From NCBI GenBank assembly GCA_029260595.1, contig JAJDCY010000012.1, positions 62,001 to 126,000 of the forward strand: a stretch of DNA of 64,000 bases, read 5' to 3'. The translations under genes and the position numbers were made by a program. The notes beneath the pieces were generated by a model. It worked only from the letters and a program-made list of their open reading frames with translations. It was not told the origin of the DNA and searched no databases. The stretch's first letter is position 1, and each line of letters opens with the position of its first letter. Below, in pieces: positions 25,686 to 34,752 of this stretch. This DNA is from Phycisphaeraceae bacterium. GTDB taxonomy: Bacteria; Planctomycetota; Phycisphaerae; Phycisphaerales; Phycisphaeraceae.

Positions 25686-28600
25686 ATGCGTACACCGCTG
25701 GCCATGTTCGGCCGATCTCGCCTCCACATGCTCGTGGTGTTGCCCGCACTGCTTTCGCCAACCGCTCACGCTCAAGTTGTGCTTGATGGTTCGGTGGGCC
25801 CGGGCGTTCCCGGTTCGCTGATGCCGACGATCAGCGGCGCGTTCCCCAACGGCGAGTTCGCGATCACCGACGGGCTCGGCACGGCGGTTGGTGGGAATCT
25901 GTTTCACAGCTTCACGCAGCTTGATCTGACCGAAGGTCAAGGCGCGACGTTTTCCGGTCCGGCGAGCGTTGTCAATATCCTGTCGCGCGTCACCGGTGGG
26001 AGTGCGTCGAATATCGACGGCACGCTACGTGTGACGATCGACGGCGCGAATCTTTTTTTGGTCAACACAGCGGGTGTGGTGTTCGGGCCCAATGCGCGGT
26101 TGGATCTCACCGGCGCGTTTATCGCAACAACGGCCGATGTGCTGCCCCTGGCCGATGGTGGACACTTCGCCGTTTCGACGGACCCGGCTGACAGCCTGTT
26201 GACCAGCGCGCACCCTCATGCGTTCGGATTCCTCGGTGCGGGGCCGGGCGACATCTCTGTAACCGGCTCCACACTGGCCGTGGCGCCCGGCCAGACGCTC
26301 ACGATCGTCAGCGGCCCGATTCAGATCACGGCTGGGCAGCTCGAAGCGTCCGGCGGCGGCGTCAACCTTGTCGCGGTTGATTCGGCCGGCGAGGTTCACC
26401 TTGACCCGACAGACATCGACTCACCGATCGACATGCAAACGATCACCGCCAGCGCTGACATCACAGCCGGGCCCGGCACGGTGATCAACACGGATGGCAA
26501 CGGCGGCGGACGCGTTCTGATCCGCGGCAACGACCTGACGATGTTCGGGGCACTGGTGAACGCCCGGTCATTCGGCACGGCGGACGGGCGGGCGACCGAT
26601 ATCGGCCTCACGGGCCGCCTGGACATGACGGCCAGCGCCGTTGATACCACGACCGCCAGCCCCCTCGCGCGTGGCGGCGACATCAACGTGGCCGCGCAGG
26701 CCGTCAACATCGATGGCTTCGGTATCGAAACCGGCGCGGGGCTATTTGCCATTACAGCTGCGGCCGCTGAGGGCGGCGACATATCCGTCGAATCAGACAC
26801 AATCGACCTGCTTATGGGCGGGTCGATCTTTACCGTCGCGGCCGCCGCAGGCCGAGGTGGTGATATCCGGCTCACGGCTGGGGCGATAGTGGTCGACAGC
26901 GGCCCGCTGGGCACGGACCCCGCCGGCGGCGTGCAAGCGATCACCAGTGCGCCAGGCACCGGGCGCGGCGGGGACATCCATATCAATACCGGATCCCTCG
27001 ACGTGCTCCGCAAAGGCGGCGTCGGCGTCGTCACCACTGGCCCGGGTGATGCGGGCACCATGAACGTTACCGCGACCGATATCACAGTGGATCTGGTTTC
27101 TGAGGACTTTGTAGGCGGCGGGCTGGGGTCGGCGTCGCTTTCACCGGTCCTTGCCGGCAGGAGTGGCGATCTGAACATCACCACCGAAACGCTAATGACG
27201 GTGAATCAAGGCCCTGTCACCACGGTCACCATCGGCCCCGGCGACAGCGGCGATATCAATGTGGTCGCCGATCGCATCTTTATGTCCGGCGATTTAACGA
27301 CGTCCTCGCTGGCGCCGGTCCACGGCGGCCGAGCCGGGAGCATCGACGTCACAACCGATACTTTGGATATCACGGTGTTCGGCAAGATTGATGCATCGAC
27401 CCTTTCGGACTCAGCCAGTGGGTCGATCCGCGTCAATGCGGGCAGCTGGATCACCGTCAGGGACGGCGGGAGCATCAATGTCAGTGCCCGCAGCGGGTTT
27501 GGCGCCGACAGCGGGAGCATCGCGCTCGAAGCCGAGGTGATCGAGGTGATCGACGGTGGCAGCGTCACCTCGTCAACGACCGGCACCGGGCTCGGTGGGA
27601 AGGTGGACCTGACCGCGCATGAAAGGATGACCCTGCGGGCGGGCCGTGTCACCTCCGACACGTTCCTGTCGGTCAACGGTGGACCGGGTGGGAGTGTGTC
27701 GATCGACACCGCCTTGCTTGAGATCCTCGACCGCGGCGAGATATCCACCAACACCTTCGGCAGCGCCGACGCCGGCAATGTGATGATCACCGCTGGCCAG
27801 GTGGTGATCGACGCGAGCCTTGCGCCGGCGGACTCGTTCACCGGGATCCGATCCGAGTCGATCGGAACTTTCCTTAGTGGCCAGGCCGACGTCAGCGTCA
27901 CGCTCGATATCGCCCACCCAACCAATGAACTGATCATCACCACACTCACCAGCCCTACCGGCACACAGGTCAAGCTGTTCGACGCGTTCGGAACGACGTT
28001 GAGCGGGTCCAATTTCACCAACACGACTGTGGACGACTCGGCCTCCCAGGGCTTCGCCACCGGCGCCGCCCCGTACACCGGGGTATTTCTCCCGCTCGAA
28101 CCGCTTGCGGCTTTGATCAACCAATCGGCGGCGGGGAGGTGGACCCTCGCGGTGATCGAACTGGGCCGATTCCCTGCCGGGCAGATCAACAGCTGGTCGC
28201 TTCGGATCGGCAACAGGGTCTTCCAAGCGACCGATCTCCCCGCACCGCTGGGGGCGCTCGACACGTTTAGATCAACCATCGACGTGCCGGATCTAGGGCT
28301 GGCCGTGACCGGCACACCTGGAATCCCGGCCGGCGGCCGGGCAGGCGGCATCGATATTGTCGCCGACCACGTCTCGCTGATCGGACCGGCGGAGGTATCT
28401 GTTGCGTCGCGCGGGATCGGAGACAGCGGCGACATCACGGTCACCGCGGCCGAGTCCATTGACCTGCGCAACCGGCCGTTGATCGCCGCGTCCGCCGATC
28501 AATCCAACGGTGGCAATATCACCCTGGCCGCAGGCACTTCCATCACGCTCGGCGATAGCCAGATCACCGCCCAAGCGGCGGCCAACGGTGGCGAGATCAC

Positions 28601-29072
28601 TCTCAACGCCCCGATCCATATCCGCCTGGCCGACAGCGTCGTCACAGCCGAAGCCGGCGGCGACGGCGGCAACATCACGATCGACCCGCAAGCCGTGATT
28701 CTCGACAACAGCCGGATCGTCGCCAACGCGATCAACGGTGACGGCGGGGATATCACCATCGTCGCCGACGCGTTTCTTGTTTCGTCCGACAGCCATATCA
28801 GCGCATCGTCGCAGTTCGGCGTCTCGGGCAGCATCCAGATCAACTCGCCGGACACCGACCTCGCGGGGAGCCTGGCTCGGCTGTCGGCGTCACTGGCAAG
28901 CACGAGCACGCACCTGTCGCGGCACTGCGCCACGATGTTCAGTGGGCGGGTTAGCAGTTTTATTCTCACAGGCCAAGGCGGCATCCCCATCCAGCCCGGC
29001 GGGCGGCTGCCTTCGCCTCCGCCAGCGTCACAGACCGCTGAGACCGCTATCCACACGGACACGACACCGTAG
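25686..29072 (+). CDS. Two-partner-secretion type beta-helix protein with internal P-domain
   Basis: This 1128-residue exported protein has a signal peptide (LHMLVVLPALLSPTAHAQ), then a haemagglutinin/TPS secretion domain with NLFHSFTQLDLTEGQGATF, NIDGTLRVTIDGANLFLVN and GVVFGPNARLDLTGAFIAT. A long beta-helix of repeated GGDI/GGNI-type strands follows. Around residues 725-845 sits a proprotein-convertase-type P-domain: VSVTLDIAHPTNELIITTL, then PYTGVFLPLEPLAAL, AAGRWTLAVIELG and INSWSLRIGN. Beta-helix repeats resume after it, and the C-terminus has a single Cys followed by SGRVSSFILTGQGGIP, seen in TPS exoproteins. No TpsB transporter gene is in the window. The start follows GGAAG. It is likely a surface or secreted adhesin. 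Confidence 0.82.
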   Translation: MRTPLAMFGRSRLHMLVVLPALLSPTAHAQVVLDGSVGPGVPGSLMPTISGAFPNGEFAITDGLGTAVGGNLFHSFTQLDLTEGQGATFSGPASVVNILSRVTGGSASNIDGTLRVTIDGANLFLVNTAGVVFGPNARLDLTGAFIATTADVLPLADGGHFAVSTDPADSLLTSAHPHAFGFLGAGPGDISVTGSTLAVAPGQTLTIVSGPIQITAGQLEASGGGVNLVAVDSAGEVHLDPTDIDSPIDMQTITASADITAGPGTVINTDGNGGGRVLIRGNDLTMFGALVNARSFGTADGRATDIGLTGRLDMTASAVDTTTASPLARGGDINVAAQAVNIDGFGIETGAGLFAITAAAAEGGDISVESDTIDLLMGGSIFTVAAAAGRGGDIRLTAGAIVVDSGPLGTDPAGGVQAITSAPGTGRGGDIHINTGSLDVLRKGGVGVVTTGPGDAGTMNVTATDITVDLVSEDFVGGGLGSASLSPVLAGRSGDLNITTETLMTVNQGPVTTVTIGPGDSGDINVVADRIFMSGDLTTSSLAPVHGGRAGSIDVTTDTLDITVFGKIDASTLSDSASGSIRVNAGSWITVRDGGSINVSARSGFGADSGSIALEAEVIEVIDGGSVTSSTTGTGLGGKVDLTAHERMTLRAGRVTSDTFLSVNGGPGGSVSIDTALLEILDRGEISTNTFGSADAGNVMITAGQVVIDASLAPADSFTGIRSESIGTFLSGQADVSVTLDIAHPTNELIITTLTSPTGTQVKLFDAFGTTLSGSNFTNTTVDDSASQGFATGAAPYTGVFLPLEPLAALINQSAAGRWTLAVIELGRFPAGQINSWSLRIGNRVFQATDLPAPLGALDTFRSTIDVPDLGLAVTGTPGIPAGGRAGGIDIVADHVSLIGPAEVSVASRGIGDSGDITVTAAESIDLRNRPLIAASADQSNGGNITLAAGTSITLGDSQITAQAAANGGEITLNAPIHIRLADSVVTAEAGGDGGNITIDPQAVILDNSRIVANAINGDGGDITIVADAFLVSSDSHISASSQFGVSGSIQINSPDTDLAGSLARLSASLASTSTHLSRHCATMFSGRVSSFILTGQGGIPIQPGGRLPSPPPASQTAETAIHTDTTP

Positions 29073-29122
29073 TTTTTTTCGCGCTTACTCGATCTCATCA
29101 AATCTCTGACGGAAACCTGACT

Positions 29123-29848
29123 ATGTCGCAGCCACAGACGCTACAGCCCACCGCTCGCCCGCCCCTGCTCAGCGAGGAGGATCGGCCGCGGATGATCCTG
29201 GTCGTCTCGATCATGGTGCTCGAGTTCGCGATCGATTCGCTTGCCGCGTACTTGCACCTCGGGTGGCATGTCGGCGCCGCGCTGACCTACGCCGCGCTGG
29301 CGTGCTACACGCTGTTCGTGCTGATCCGCCGCGACCGCGTCATCGGCTCGCTGCTGGTATTCGGGCTGTTAGCCGGGTTCGGCGAGCTGCCGACCGACTC
29401 CTGGGCGGTCAGCGATATCAAGATCCTCGACTACGCTTCCAACGAACTGATGATCTGGGACTCGCCGCTGTACATGCCCATTAGCTGGGGGGTGCTGCTG
29501 CCTCAACTTGGCTTCCTGTTGCTGTGGGCCACCCGCCGCTGGAGCCTGTCGCACGCATTCGCCCTGGCGTTCGTGATCGGTAGCGTGAATATCCCCAGCT
29601 ACGAATTCCTTGCCTACCACGCGGGGTACTGGTCCTACTACGATGTGCCGCAGATCTACCACACCCCGTACACAGTCATCCTCGGCGAGGCGTTGATCGT
29701 CACGCCGATGCCGTTACTCGTGCGGTGGGTCACCCGATCGAGTTGGCCGAAGATCGTCGCGCTGGCTGTGGGCTTCTCGGTTTGGATCTACATCGCCAGC
29801 CGCATCGCGTGGGTGCTGGTCGGGCGCGGCGGGCTGTTGCTCGGTTGA
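29123..29848 (+). CDS. Multi-spanning membrane protein, possibly carotenoid related
   Basis: A 241-residue protein with about seven hydrophobic segments and no signal peptide. Visible blocks are GFGELPTDSWAVSDIKILDY, WDSPLYMPISWGVLLPQLG and HAGYWSYYDVPQIYHTPY. Acidic and aromatic residues between helices recall carotenoid cyclase/hydratase-type membrane enzymes, but I cannot assign a family. Its downstream neighbour, about 50 bases away on the same strand, carries lycopene-cyclase motifs, which is the main reason for suggesting a carotenoid or terpenoid role. Confidence 0.6.
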   Translation: MSQPQTLQPTARPPLLSEEDRPRMILVVSIMVLEFAIDSLAAYLHLGWHVGAALTYAALACYTLFVLIRRDRVIGSLLVFGLLAGFGELPTDSWAVSDIKILDYASNELMIWDSPLYMPISWGVLLPQLGFLLLWATRRWSLSHAFALAFVIGSVNIPSYEFLAYHAGYWSYYDVPQIYHTPYTVILGEALIVTPMPLLVRWVTRSSWPKIVALAVGFSVWIYIASRIAWVLVGRGGLLLG

Positions 29849-29898
29849 GCGAGCACCCCGGCACGACGTTAGACATCCAGCCGACAGGAGTACGCGCT

Positions 29899-30897
29899 AT
29901 GGTCAGACCCAACCGCAAATCCAACTACGATTTCATCATCATGTGGTGCATGATCCTCGCGACGCTCATCCCCATCATCGGCACCATGGGCACCATCGAG
30001 AAACCGGGGATCATGTACACCGCCTGGCACCTGAACCCCACGCCCTATGGTTACACGTGCAGCCTCTCGCTGTTTCTCTTGCCCTCACTGCTGATCATTC
30101 ACTGGTTTCAACGCCACAAAGCCCACCCGGTCGAGTTCCGTGCGATCGTATACACCTCCATCATTATCCTGGTTGCCGGCGGGGGCTTGGATTTGATCTT
30201 CGGGCATGCGTTCTTCAAGTTCCCCAACCCCGGCGCCACGCTCGGCATCCGCGTCCCAGCCTATTCGTTCGAGTGGGGGTGGATCTGGGCGTACCTGCCC
30301 ATCGAAGAGTTTGGTTTCTATCTTTTTGGTGCGCTCTACACACTGTGCCTATACGCGTGGAGCGACCTTTATTGGTTCAAAGCCTACAACGTCACAAACT
30401 TCAAGTCCGTCCAACACGCCCCCAAGCGCCTGATCAAGCCTCACTGGCAATCGGTGATCACCGCGGCGATCCTGATCGCCATCGCCATCGCCATCAAGAA
30501 GAACTACCCCCACCTACACTCGGACAAGCTCCCCGGTTACGCCATCTTCCTGATCCTGGTCGCGCTGCTGCCCAGCATGGTGTTGTTCAGCTCAGCGAAA
30601 CCATTTATCAATTGGCGGGCGTTCGGATTCGTCAACTTTAACCTGATGTGGCTGAGCTTCTTCTGGGAGGCCTCACTTGCCTCACGATTCGGTTGGTGGC
30701 GATACAAACCCGATCAGATGATGGGCCTGCTGATCCACGACTTCCTATACCTGCCGATCGAAGCTGTCTTGCTCTGGGTTGCGATCGCGTGGGCCATCGT
30801 CATCTTTTACGTCATCTTCTGCATCGTAATTTACCGTAAAGAGGCAATCGAAAAAGGCGAGTCCCCCTCGGACGATACAGCCCCGCAACAGACATAG
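29899..30897 (+). CDS. Lycopene-cyclase-like membrane protein with two cyclase motifs
   Basis: A 332-residue protein with about eight membrane segments. The heterodimeric lycopene cyclase (CrtYc/CrtYd, CarR) signature P-x-E-E appears twice: YLPIEEFGFYLF at residues 132-143 and YLPIEAVLLW at 284-293, the second preceded by WWRYKPDQMMGLLI, matching the W-x-x-x-P-x-x-x-x-G pattern of that family. The second copy has Ala where Glu is usual. This fits a fused cyclase of the CrtYcd type or a related terpenoid enzyme in the inner membrane. An AGGAG site sets the start. No other carotenoid genes are in the window, so the product is unknown. Confidence 0.72.
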   Translation: MVRPNRKSNYDFIIMWCMILATLIPIIGTMGTIEKPGIMYTAWHLNPTPYGYTCSLSLFLLPSLLIIHWFQRHKAHPVEFRAIVYTSIIILVAGGGLDLIFGHAFFKFPNPGATLGIRVPAYSFEWGWIWAYLPIEEFGFYLFGALYTLCLYAWSDLYWFKAYNVTNFKSVQHAPKRLIKPHWQSVITAAILIAIAIAIKKNYPHLHSDKLPGYAIFLILVALLPSMVLFSSAKPFINWRAFGFVNFNLMWLSFFWEASLASRFGWWRYKPDQMMGLLIHDFLYLPIEAVLLWVAIAWAIVIFYVIFCIVIYRKEAIEKGESPSDDTAPQQT

Positions 30898-30913
30898 AAC
30901 CTGCGGCGATCTA

Positions 30914-32035
30914 TCAACCGTTCCCCGCACGCTCGGCTGCACGCAACTGCCCGCAGGCGGCGGCGATGTCTCGCCCGCGGCTGGCGCGGATGTGGGTGTT
31001 GACGCCGGCGCTCCGCAGCGCTGCCTGGAAGCGGTGGACGTCACCGTCGGCCGGGCGGCGATAGGGCAGCCCATCAACTTCGTTGTACCGGATCAGGTTG
31101 ACGCTGCTGCGCAGGCGCTTGGCCACCACAGCAAGTTGCCGCGCCTGGTCGGTGCTGTCATTGGTTCCACCAAGCAGCGTGTACTCGAGCGTGACCTCCC
31201 TGCCGGTTTGATCGAAATAGTATCGCCCGGCGTCGACGAGTTGGTCGACCGACACCGACTCGGCCCAGGGGATAATCTCGCGGCGCAGCGTGTCGTTCGG
31301 CGCATGCAGGCTGATCGCCAGCGTGATCGGCAGTTTCAGGTCGGCCAATCGCCGAATCTGTGCGGGTAGGCCGACCGTGCTCACCGTCACCCGCCGCGCC
31401 GAGATACCTAACCCCCACTCACCCGTGATCGTCCCAATCGCGCGCACCACCTGCTCGAAGTTCGCCAGCGGCTCACCCATGCCCATGAACACGACATGCG
31501 TGATCCCGTTGTCGGCGCCGCCGCTCGCACCGAGCCGCCAGACCTGCTCAACAATCCTTCCCGCCGTCAGGTTTCCATCCAGCCCACCCAACCCCGACGC
31601 ACAGAACCGGCAACCGACCGGGCACCCGACCTGGCTCGACACACACGCCGTCCGCCTGGCCTTACCCGATGCTCGGCTGTTCGACGGGATCATCACGCAC
31701 TCGGTCTGCCACGGGTCACTGCTTGAGGAGTCGTCGCCGAGCACCGTCAACCCACCCGATTCGCGCGGCCAGGCAACCAGCAACTTCCACACAGCATCGG
31801 ATGCGGTCTGTTCACGCACCACGCGCCCCTCGGTAAAACACAACCGCTCAGCCAACGTCCGCCGATCGCCGGCCGCGATATCGGTCATCTGATCCGGATC
31901 GGCGACGCCGCGGCGATAGACCCACTTGAGCACCTGCTTGGCACGGTAGGCTGGCATGCCCCACGCCACGACCAGGCCTTCGAGTCGGTCCGGCGTCAGA
32001 TCAAATATCGCGGGTTTCGGTTCCAAGCCGTCCAT
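30914..32035 (-). CDS. rlmN: 23S rRNA / tRNA adenine-C2 methyltransferase (radical SAM)
   Basis: 373 residues. The N-terminal helical domain includes AYRAKQVLKWVYRRG; the radical SAM core has CPVGCRFCASG for the 4Fe-4S cluster, VVFMGMGEPLANF, and LAISLHAPNDTLRREIIP; the C-terminus has VNLIRYNEVDGLPYRRP and ends with a Cys-containing segment (IAAACGQLR), where the methyl-carrying cysteine of RlmN lies. It methylates A2503 of 23S rRNA and A37 of some tRNAs. The start MDGLEPK is preferred; 30 upstream codons overlap the divergent promoter region before pyrD. Confidence 0.93.
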   Translation of the reverse strand: MDGLEPKPAIFDLTPDRLEGLVVAWGMPAYRAKQVLKWVYRRGVADPDQMTDIAAGDRRTLAERLCFTEGRVVREQTASDAVWKLLVAWPRESGGLTVLGDDSSSSDPWQTECVMIPSNSRASGKARRTACVSSQVGCPVGCRFCASGLGGLDGNLTAGRIVEQVWRLGASGGADNGITHVVFMGMGEPLANFEQVVRAIGTITGEWGLGISARRVTVSTVGLPAQIRRLADLKLPITLAISLHAPNDTLRREIIPWAESVSVDQLVDAGRYYFDQTGREVTLEYTLLGGTNDSTDQARQLAVVAKRLRSSVNLIRYNEVDGLPYRRPADGDVHRFQAALRSAGVNTHIRASRGRDIAAACGQLRAAERAGNG

Positions 32036-32106
32036 TGTACGCCCGTTCCGCAACCTCACGGTCAACTCCGCGCGACGCTTGCCATGCGGTGTGATACAAC
32101 ACACCC

Positions 32107-33120
32107 ATGCCCGCACCGACCACACCGAGTCCAGCCGACACCCCGCCCACCGCAGCCCCGAGCCTCGCGGTCAACATCGCCGGGCTGGGGCTAGCCAACC
32201 CGATGATGACGGCGTCGGGCACGTGCGGGTACTGCGACGAGTACGCTGATTTTGTTGATCTCTCACGGCTGGGCGCGTTCGTCACCAAGAGCATCACGGC
32301 TGAGGCTCGCCGCGGCAACGAACCGGCCCGCATCGTCGAGACTCGCGCCGGCATGCTTAACGCAATTGGATTGGCTAATGTCGGGCTGAACGTCTTCCTT
32401 GATGAGAAGCTGCCCAAGCTCCGGGATCTGCGTGCGACCGGCCCGCGCATCATCGCCAACGTCGCCGGCCACAGCGTCGATGATTATGTCACTACCGCCG
32501 GCCGCATCGCCGCGGACGAAGCTGTCGACGCGATCGAGTTGAACGTCTCGTGTCCGAATGTCGCCGACGGGCTGACATTTGGCACGGACCCACCGCTACT
32601 TAAAAGCCTTGTCGCCGAGGTCCGCGGCGCGATGCGTCCGGCCTGCCGCTTGATCATCAAGCTCTCGCCCAACGTCGCCGACATCACGACGACCGCCCGC
32701 GCCGCGGTCGAAGGCGGCGCCGATGCGCTGAGCCTGATCAACACCTACACCGCGATGGCCATCGACATCAATCGCCGCACGCCGCGCATCGCCAACGGCA
32801 CCGGCGGATTGTCCGGCCCAGCCGTCCGCCCGCTCGCGGTCTACCTGGTACACCGCGTCTACCGCGAGGTTGCCCGCGACGCCGGCGTGCCGATCATTGG
32901 GATGGGTGGGATCCAATATTGGCAGGACGCGGTCGAGTTCCTGCTCGCCGGGGCGACCGGGCTCGCGGTTGGGACCGCCTTGTTTGTCGACCCGGCGACA
33001 CCGGTCCGCGTCGCCGACGGGATCGCCGAGTTCCTCGCACAACAAGGCTGCAGCTCGATCAACGAGATCATCGGCACACTGAAGCTGCCCGCCCCACCGC
33101 CGCGCACCCCCTACCCCTGA
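32107..33120 (+). CDS. pyrD: Dihydroorotate dehydrogenase, class 1B catalytic subunit
   Basis: 337 residues forming the FMN TIM barrel. A short Pro/Thr-rich N-terminus precedes LANPMMTASGTCGY. Later come AFVTKSITAEARRGNEPARI, LNVSCPNV with the catalytic Cys of class 1 enzymes, LIIKLSPNVADI, INTYTAMAIDI, GGLSGPAVRPLAV and the phosphate-binding IGMGGIQYWQDAVEFLLAGA. It oxidises dihydroorotate to orotate in pyrimidine synthesis. Class 1B enzymes use a PyrK iron-sulfur flavoprotein partner, which is not in the window. Divergent from rlmN with 71 bases between starts. Confidence 0.92.
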   Translation: MPAPTTPSPADTPPTAAPSLAVNIAGLGLANPMMTASGTCGYCDEYADFVDLSRLGAFVTKSITAEARRGNEPARIVETRAGMLNAIGLANVGLNVFLDEKLPKLRDLRATGPRIIANVAGHSVDDYVTTAGRIAADEAVDAIELNVSCPNVADGLTFGTDPPLLKSLVAEVRGAMRPACRLIIKLSPNVADITTTARAAVEGGADALSLINTYTAMAIDINRRTPRIANGTGGLSGPAVRPLAVYLVHRVYREVARDAGVPIIGMGGIQYWQDAVEFLLAGATGLAVGTALFVDPATPVRVADGIAEFLAQQGCSSINEIIGTLKLPAPPPRTPYP

Positions 33121-33203
33121 TCAGATCTGTAGCCGGCCAAACCCGCGCGACGGTCTGGTAGAATCGGCGCGATCACACCGGCCGATCCGATCGTATCGGT
33201 CGT

Positions 33204-33217
33204 AACGGTTAACCGTT
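33204..33217. promoter_or_regulatory. Perfect 14-bp palindrome upstream of the efflux genes
   Basis: AACGGTTAACCGTT reads the same on both strands and lies about 170 bases before the membrane-fusion gene, in a 268-base intergenic region. This is the usual form of a dimeric repressor operator (for example TetR or MarR types). No regulator gene is adjacent. Confidence 0.4.
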
Positions 33218-33388
33218 TGCATCGGTATCGCCGATCGGACGGTTCAGACGACAGGGCTCGGCCGAAAGAGCCGATCCTTATCATTCGCCGCGACACCGCC
33301 CGGTTCCCGTGCGCCGCGGCGGGCCCGTATCGCGGGATCAGGACCGGGGCCCGTCGTGGAAGCGAATCGTGTCTATTAAAGGAGTCGG

Positions 33389-34708
33389 ATGAAGTCTCGA
33401 CTGCTGATTATCCTGGTGTTCGTCTCGCTGCTGGGCGGACTCTATGCCGTCGCGGCTCTGCGTGCGCGGCAGGCGAAGGAGCTCGAAACCCCGCCGATCA
33501 TCAAGCCCGCCGTCGTCCGCTGCGCCCCGCTCGAAGAGCGCCAATACGAAGCCAAGGAATCCTTCTGGGGACTGATCCAAGCACACGCACGCGTCGACAT
33601 GGCGTTTCAGATCACCGGCCGCGTCGCGCAGCTCGGTGCCGCCCGCGACGAACCTCTGGTCGAGAATCAGCGAATCCGCAAGGGTGATGAGATCGCCCGC
33701 CTCGAGCCCGAGCGATACCAAGCCGCCGTGGACCAGGCCCGCGCCGAGATCAAGGGCGCCAAAGCATCGATGAACTCCGCTCAAGCCCTGGCCGACCACG
33801 CACAGGCCAAGCTCGAAGACGCCGAGTACGAGCTCGATCGATTTAAACAACTTGCCCAAGGACAAGCCGCCAATGTCCGCGAGGTCGAGAAAGCCGAACT
33901 CGCCGTCAAACTCGCCATCGCCGACAAGGATGGCGCCGAAGCCAACCTCGCCTCCTCCGAAGCGTCCTACGCCGGGTCACGCGCCGCGCTATCCATGGCC
34001 AATGTCAACCTGCAAGACGCCACGCTCCGCGCCCCGATGGACGCGACAGTCGCCGCGATACCAACCGAAGTCGGCCAGATGGTCACGCCCGCGCAACCGG
34101 TCGTCACCCTTGTCGATCTGACCAAGGTCAAGCTCGTCGCCGGCGTCGTCGAACGCAAGCTCCCACTGCTTCGACGCGGACAGAAAGTCTCGATCGAGGT
34201 CCAGGCACTCATGGCTCAATCGAAACTCATCAGCGATTCGGCATCCGTAGGCCGTCCGCGTGAAGGCATCGTCACCGTCGTCCCACCCGCGGCCGATCCC
34301 GTGACCGGGCTTTTCAACGTAGAGATCGAACTCGACAACGACGACGAGCTGCTCTACCCCGGCATGGTCGGGCGGGCGACTATCACCGTGCTGGAGAAAA
34401 CCGTCCTCGCCATCCCCGCATCCGCCGCGACACGCTCGGGCAACCAGGCGTGGGCATATTTCGTAAGGCGTGGTTATCAGACCGGCCTGTCCCTTGGCGC
34501 GCTCGGGCAAGCGAGGCTGGTCGTCCCCGCACCGATCGCTACGCGGGTGATGTTCAAACCCGATGCATTCGACCGCGACTACTACCTGCTGCTCGAAGCC
34601 CCGGCCGGGCTCGAACAACTGATCGTCGAGGGGCACAACCGGCTGACCGACGGGCAGACCGTCAATGTTGTTAACCCGCTGCGGACCGTCCAAGCAGACG
34701 CCGGGTAA
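33389..34708 (+). CDS. RND efflux periplasmic adaptor (membrane fusion protein)
   Basis: This 439-residue protein has an N-terminal anchor (LLIILVFVSLLGGLYAVAAL), then the HlyD/AcrA layout: a first half of the barrel-sandwich domain (AFQITGRVAQLGAARDEPLV), a long coiled-coil hairpin at about residues 115-200, the second lipoyl half (LRAPMDATVAAIPTEVGQMV), and a beta-barrel with GLFNVEIELDNDDELLYPGM. It links the inner-membrane RND pump encoded 44 bases downstream to an outer-membrane channel not found here. The start has AAAGGAG at ideal spacing. Confidence 0.9.
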   Translation: MKSRLLIILVFVSLLGGLYAVAALRARQAKELETPPIIKPAVVRCAPLEERQYEAKESFWGLIQAHARVDMAFQITGRVAQLGAARDEPLVENQRIRKGDEIARLEPERYQAAVDQARAEIKGAKASMNSAQALADHAQAKLEDAEYELDRFKQLAQGQAANVREVEKAELAVKLAIADKDGAEANLASSEASYAGSRAALSMANVNLQDATLRAPMDATVAAIPTEVGQMVTPAQPVVTLVDLTKVKLVAGVVERKLPLLRRGQKVSIEVQALMAQSKLISDSASVGRPREGIVTVVPPAADPVTGLFNVEIELDNDDELLYPGMVGRATITVLEKTVLAIPASAATRSGNQAWAYFVRRGYQTGLSLGALGQARLVVPAPIATRVMFKPDAFDRDYYLLLEAPAGLEQLIVEGHNRLTDGQTVNVVNPLRTVQADAG

Positions 34709-34752
34709 CCGCGATCATCACACCGCGATCACGCGACCGACCGAGTACCGCC

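Noticed and set aside
27206..28471. 421-codon minus-strand frame opposite the beta-helix protein
   Set aside because: Low-complexity Ser/Pro/Val/Thr shadow of a repetitive gene.
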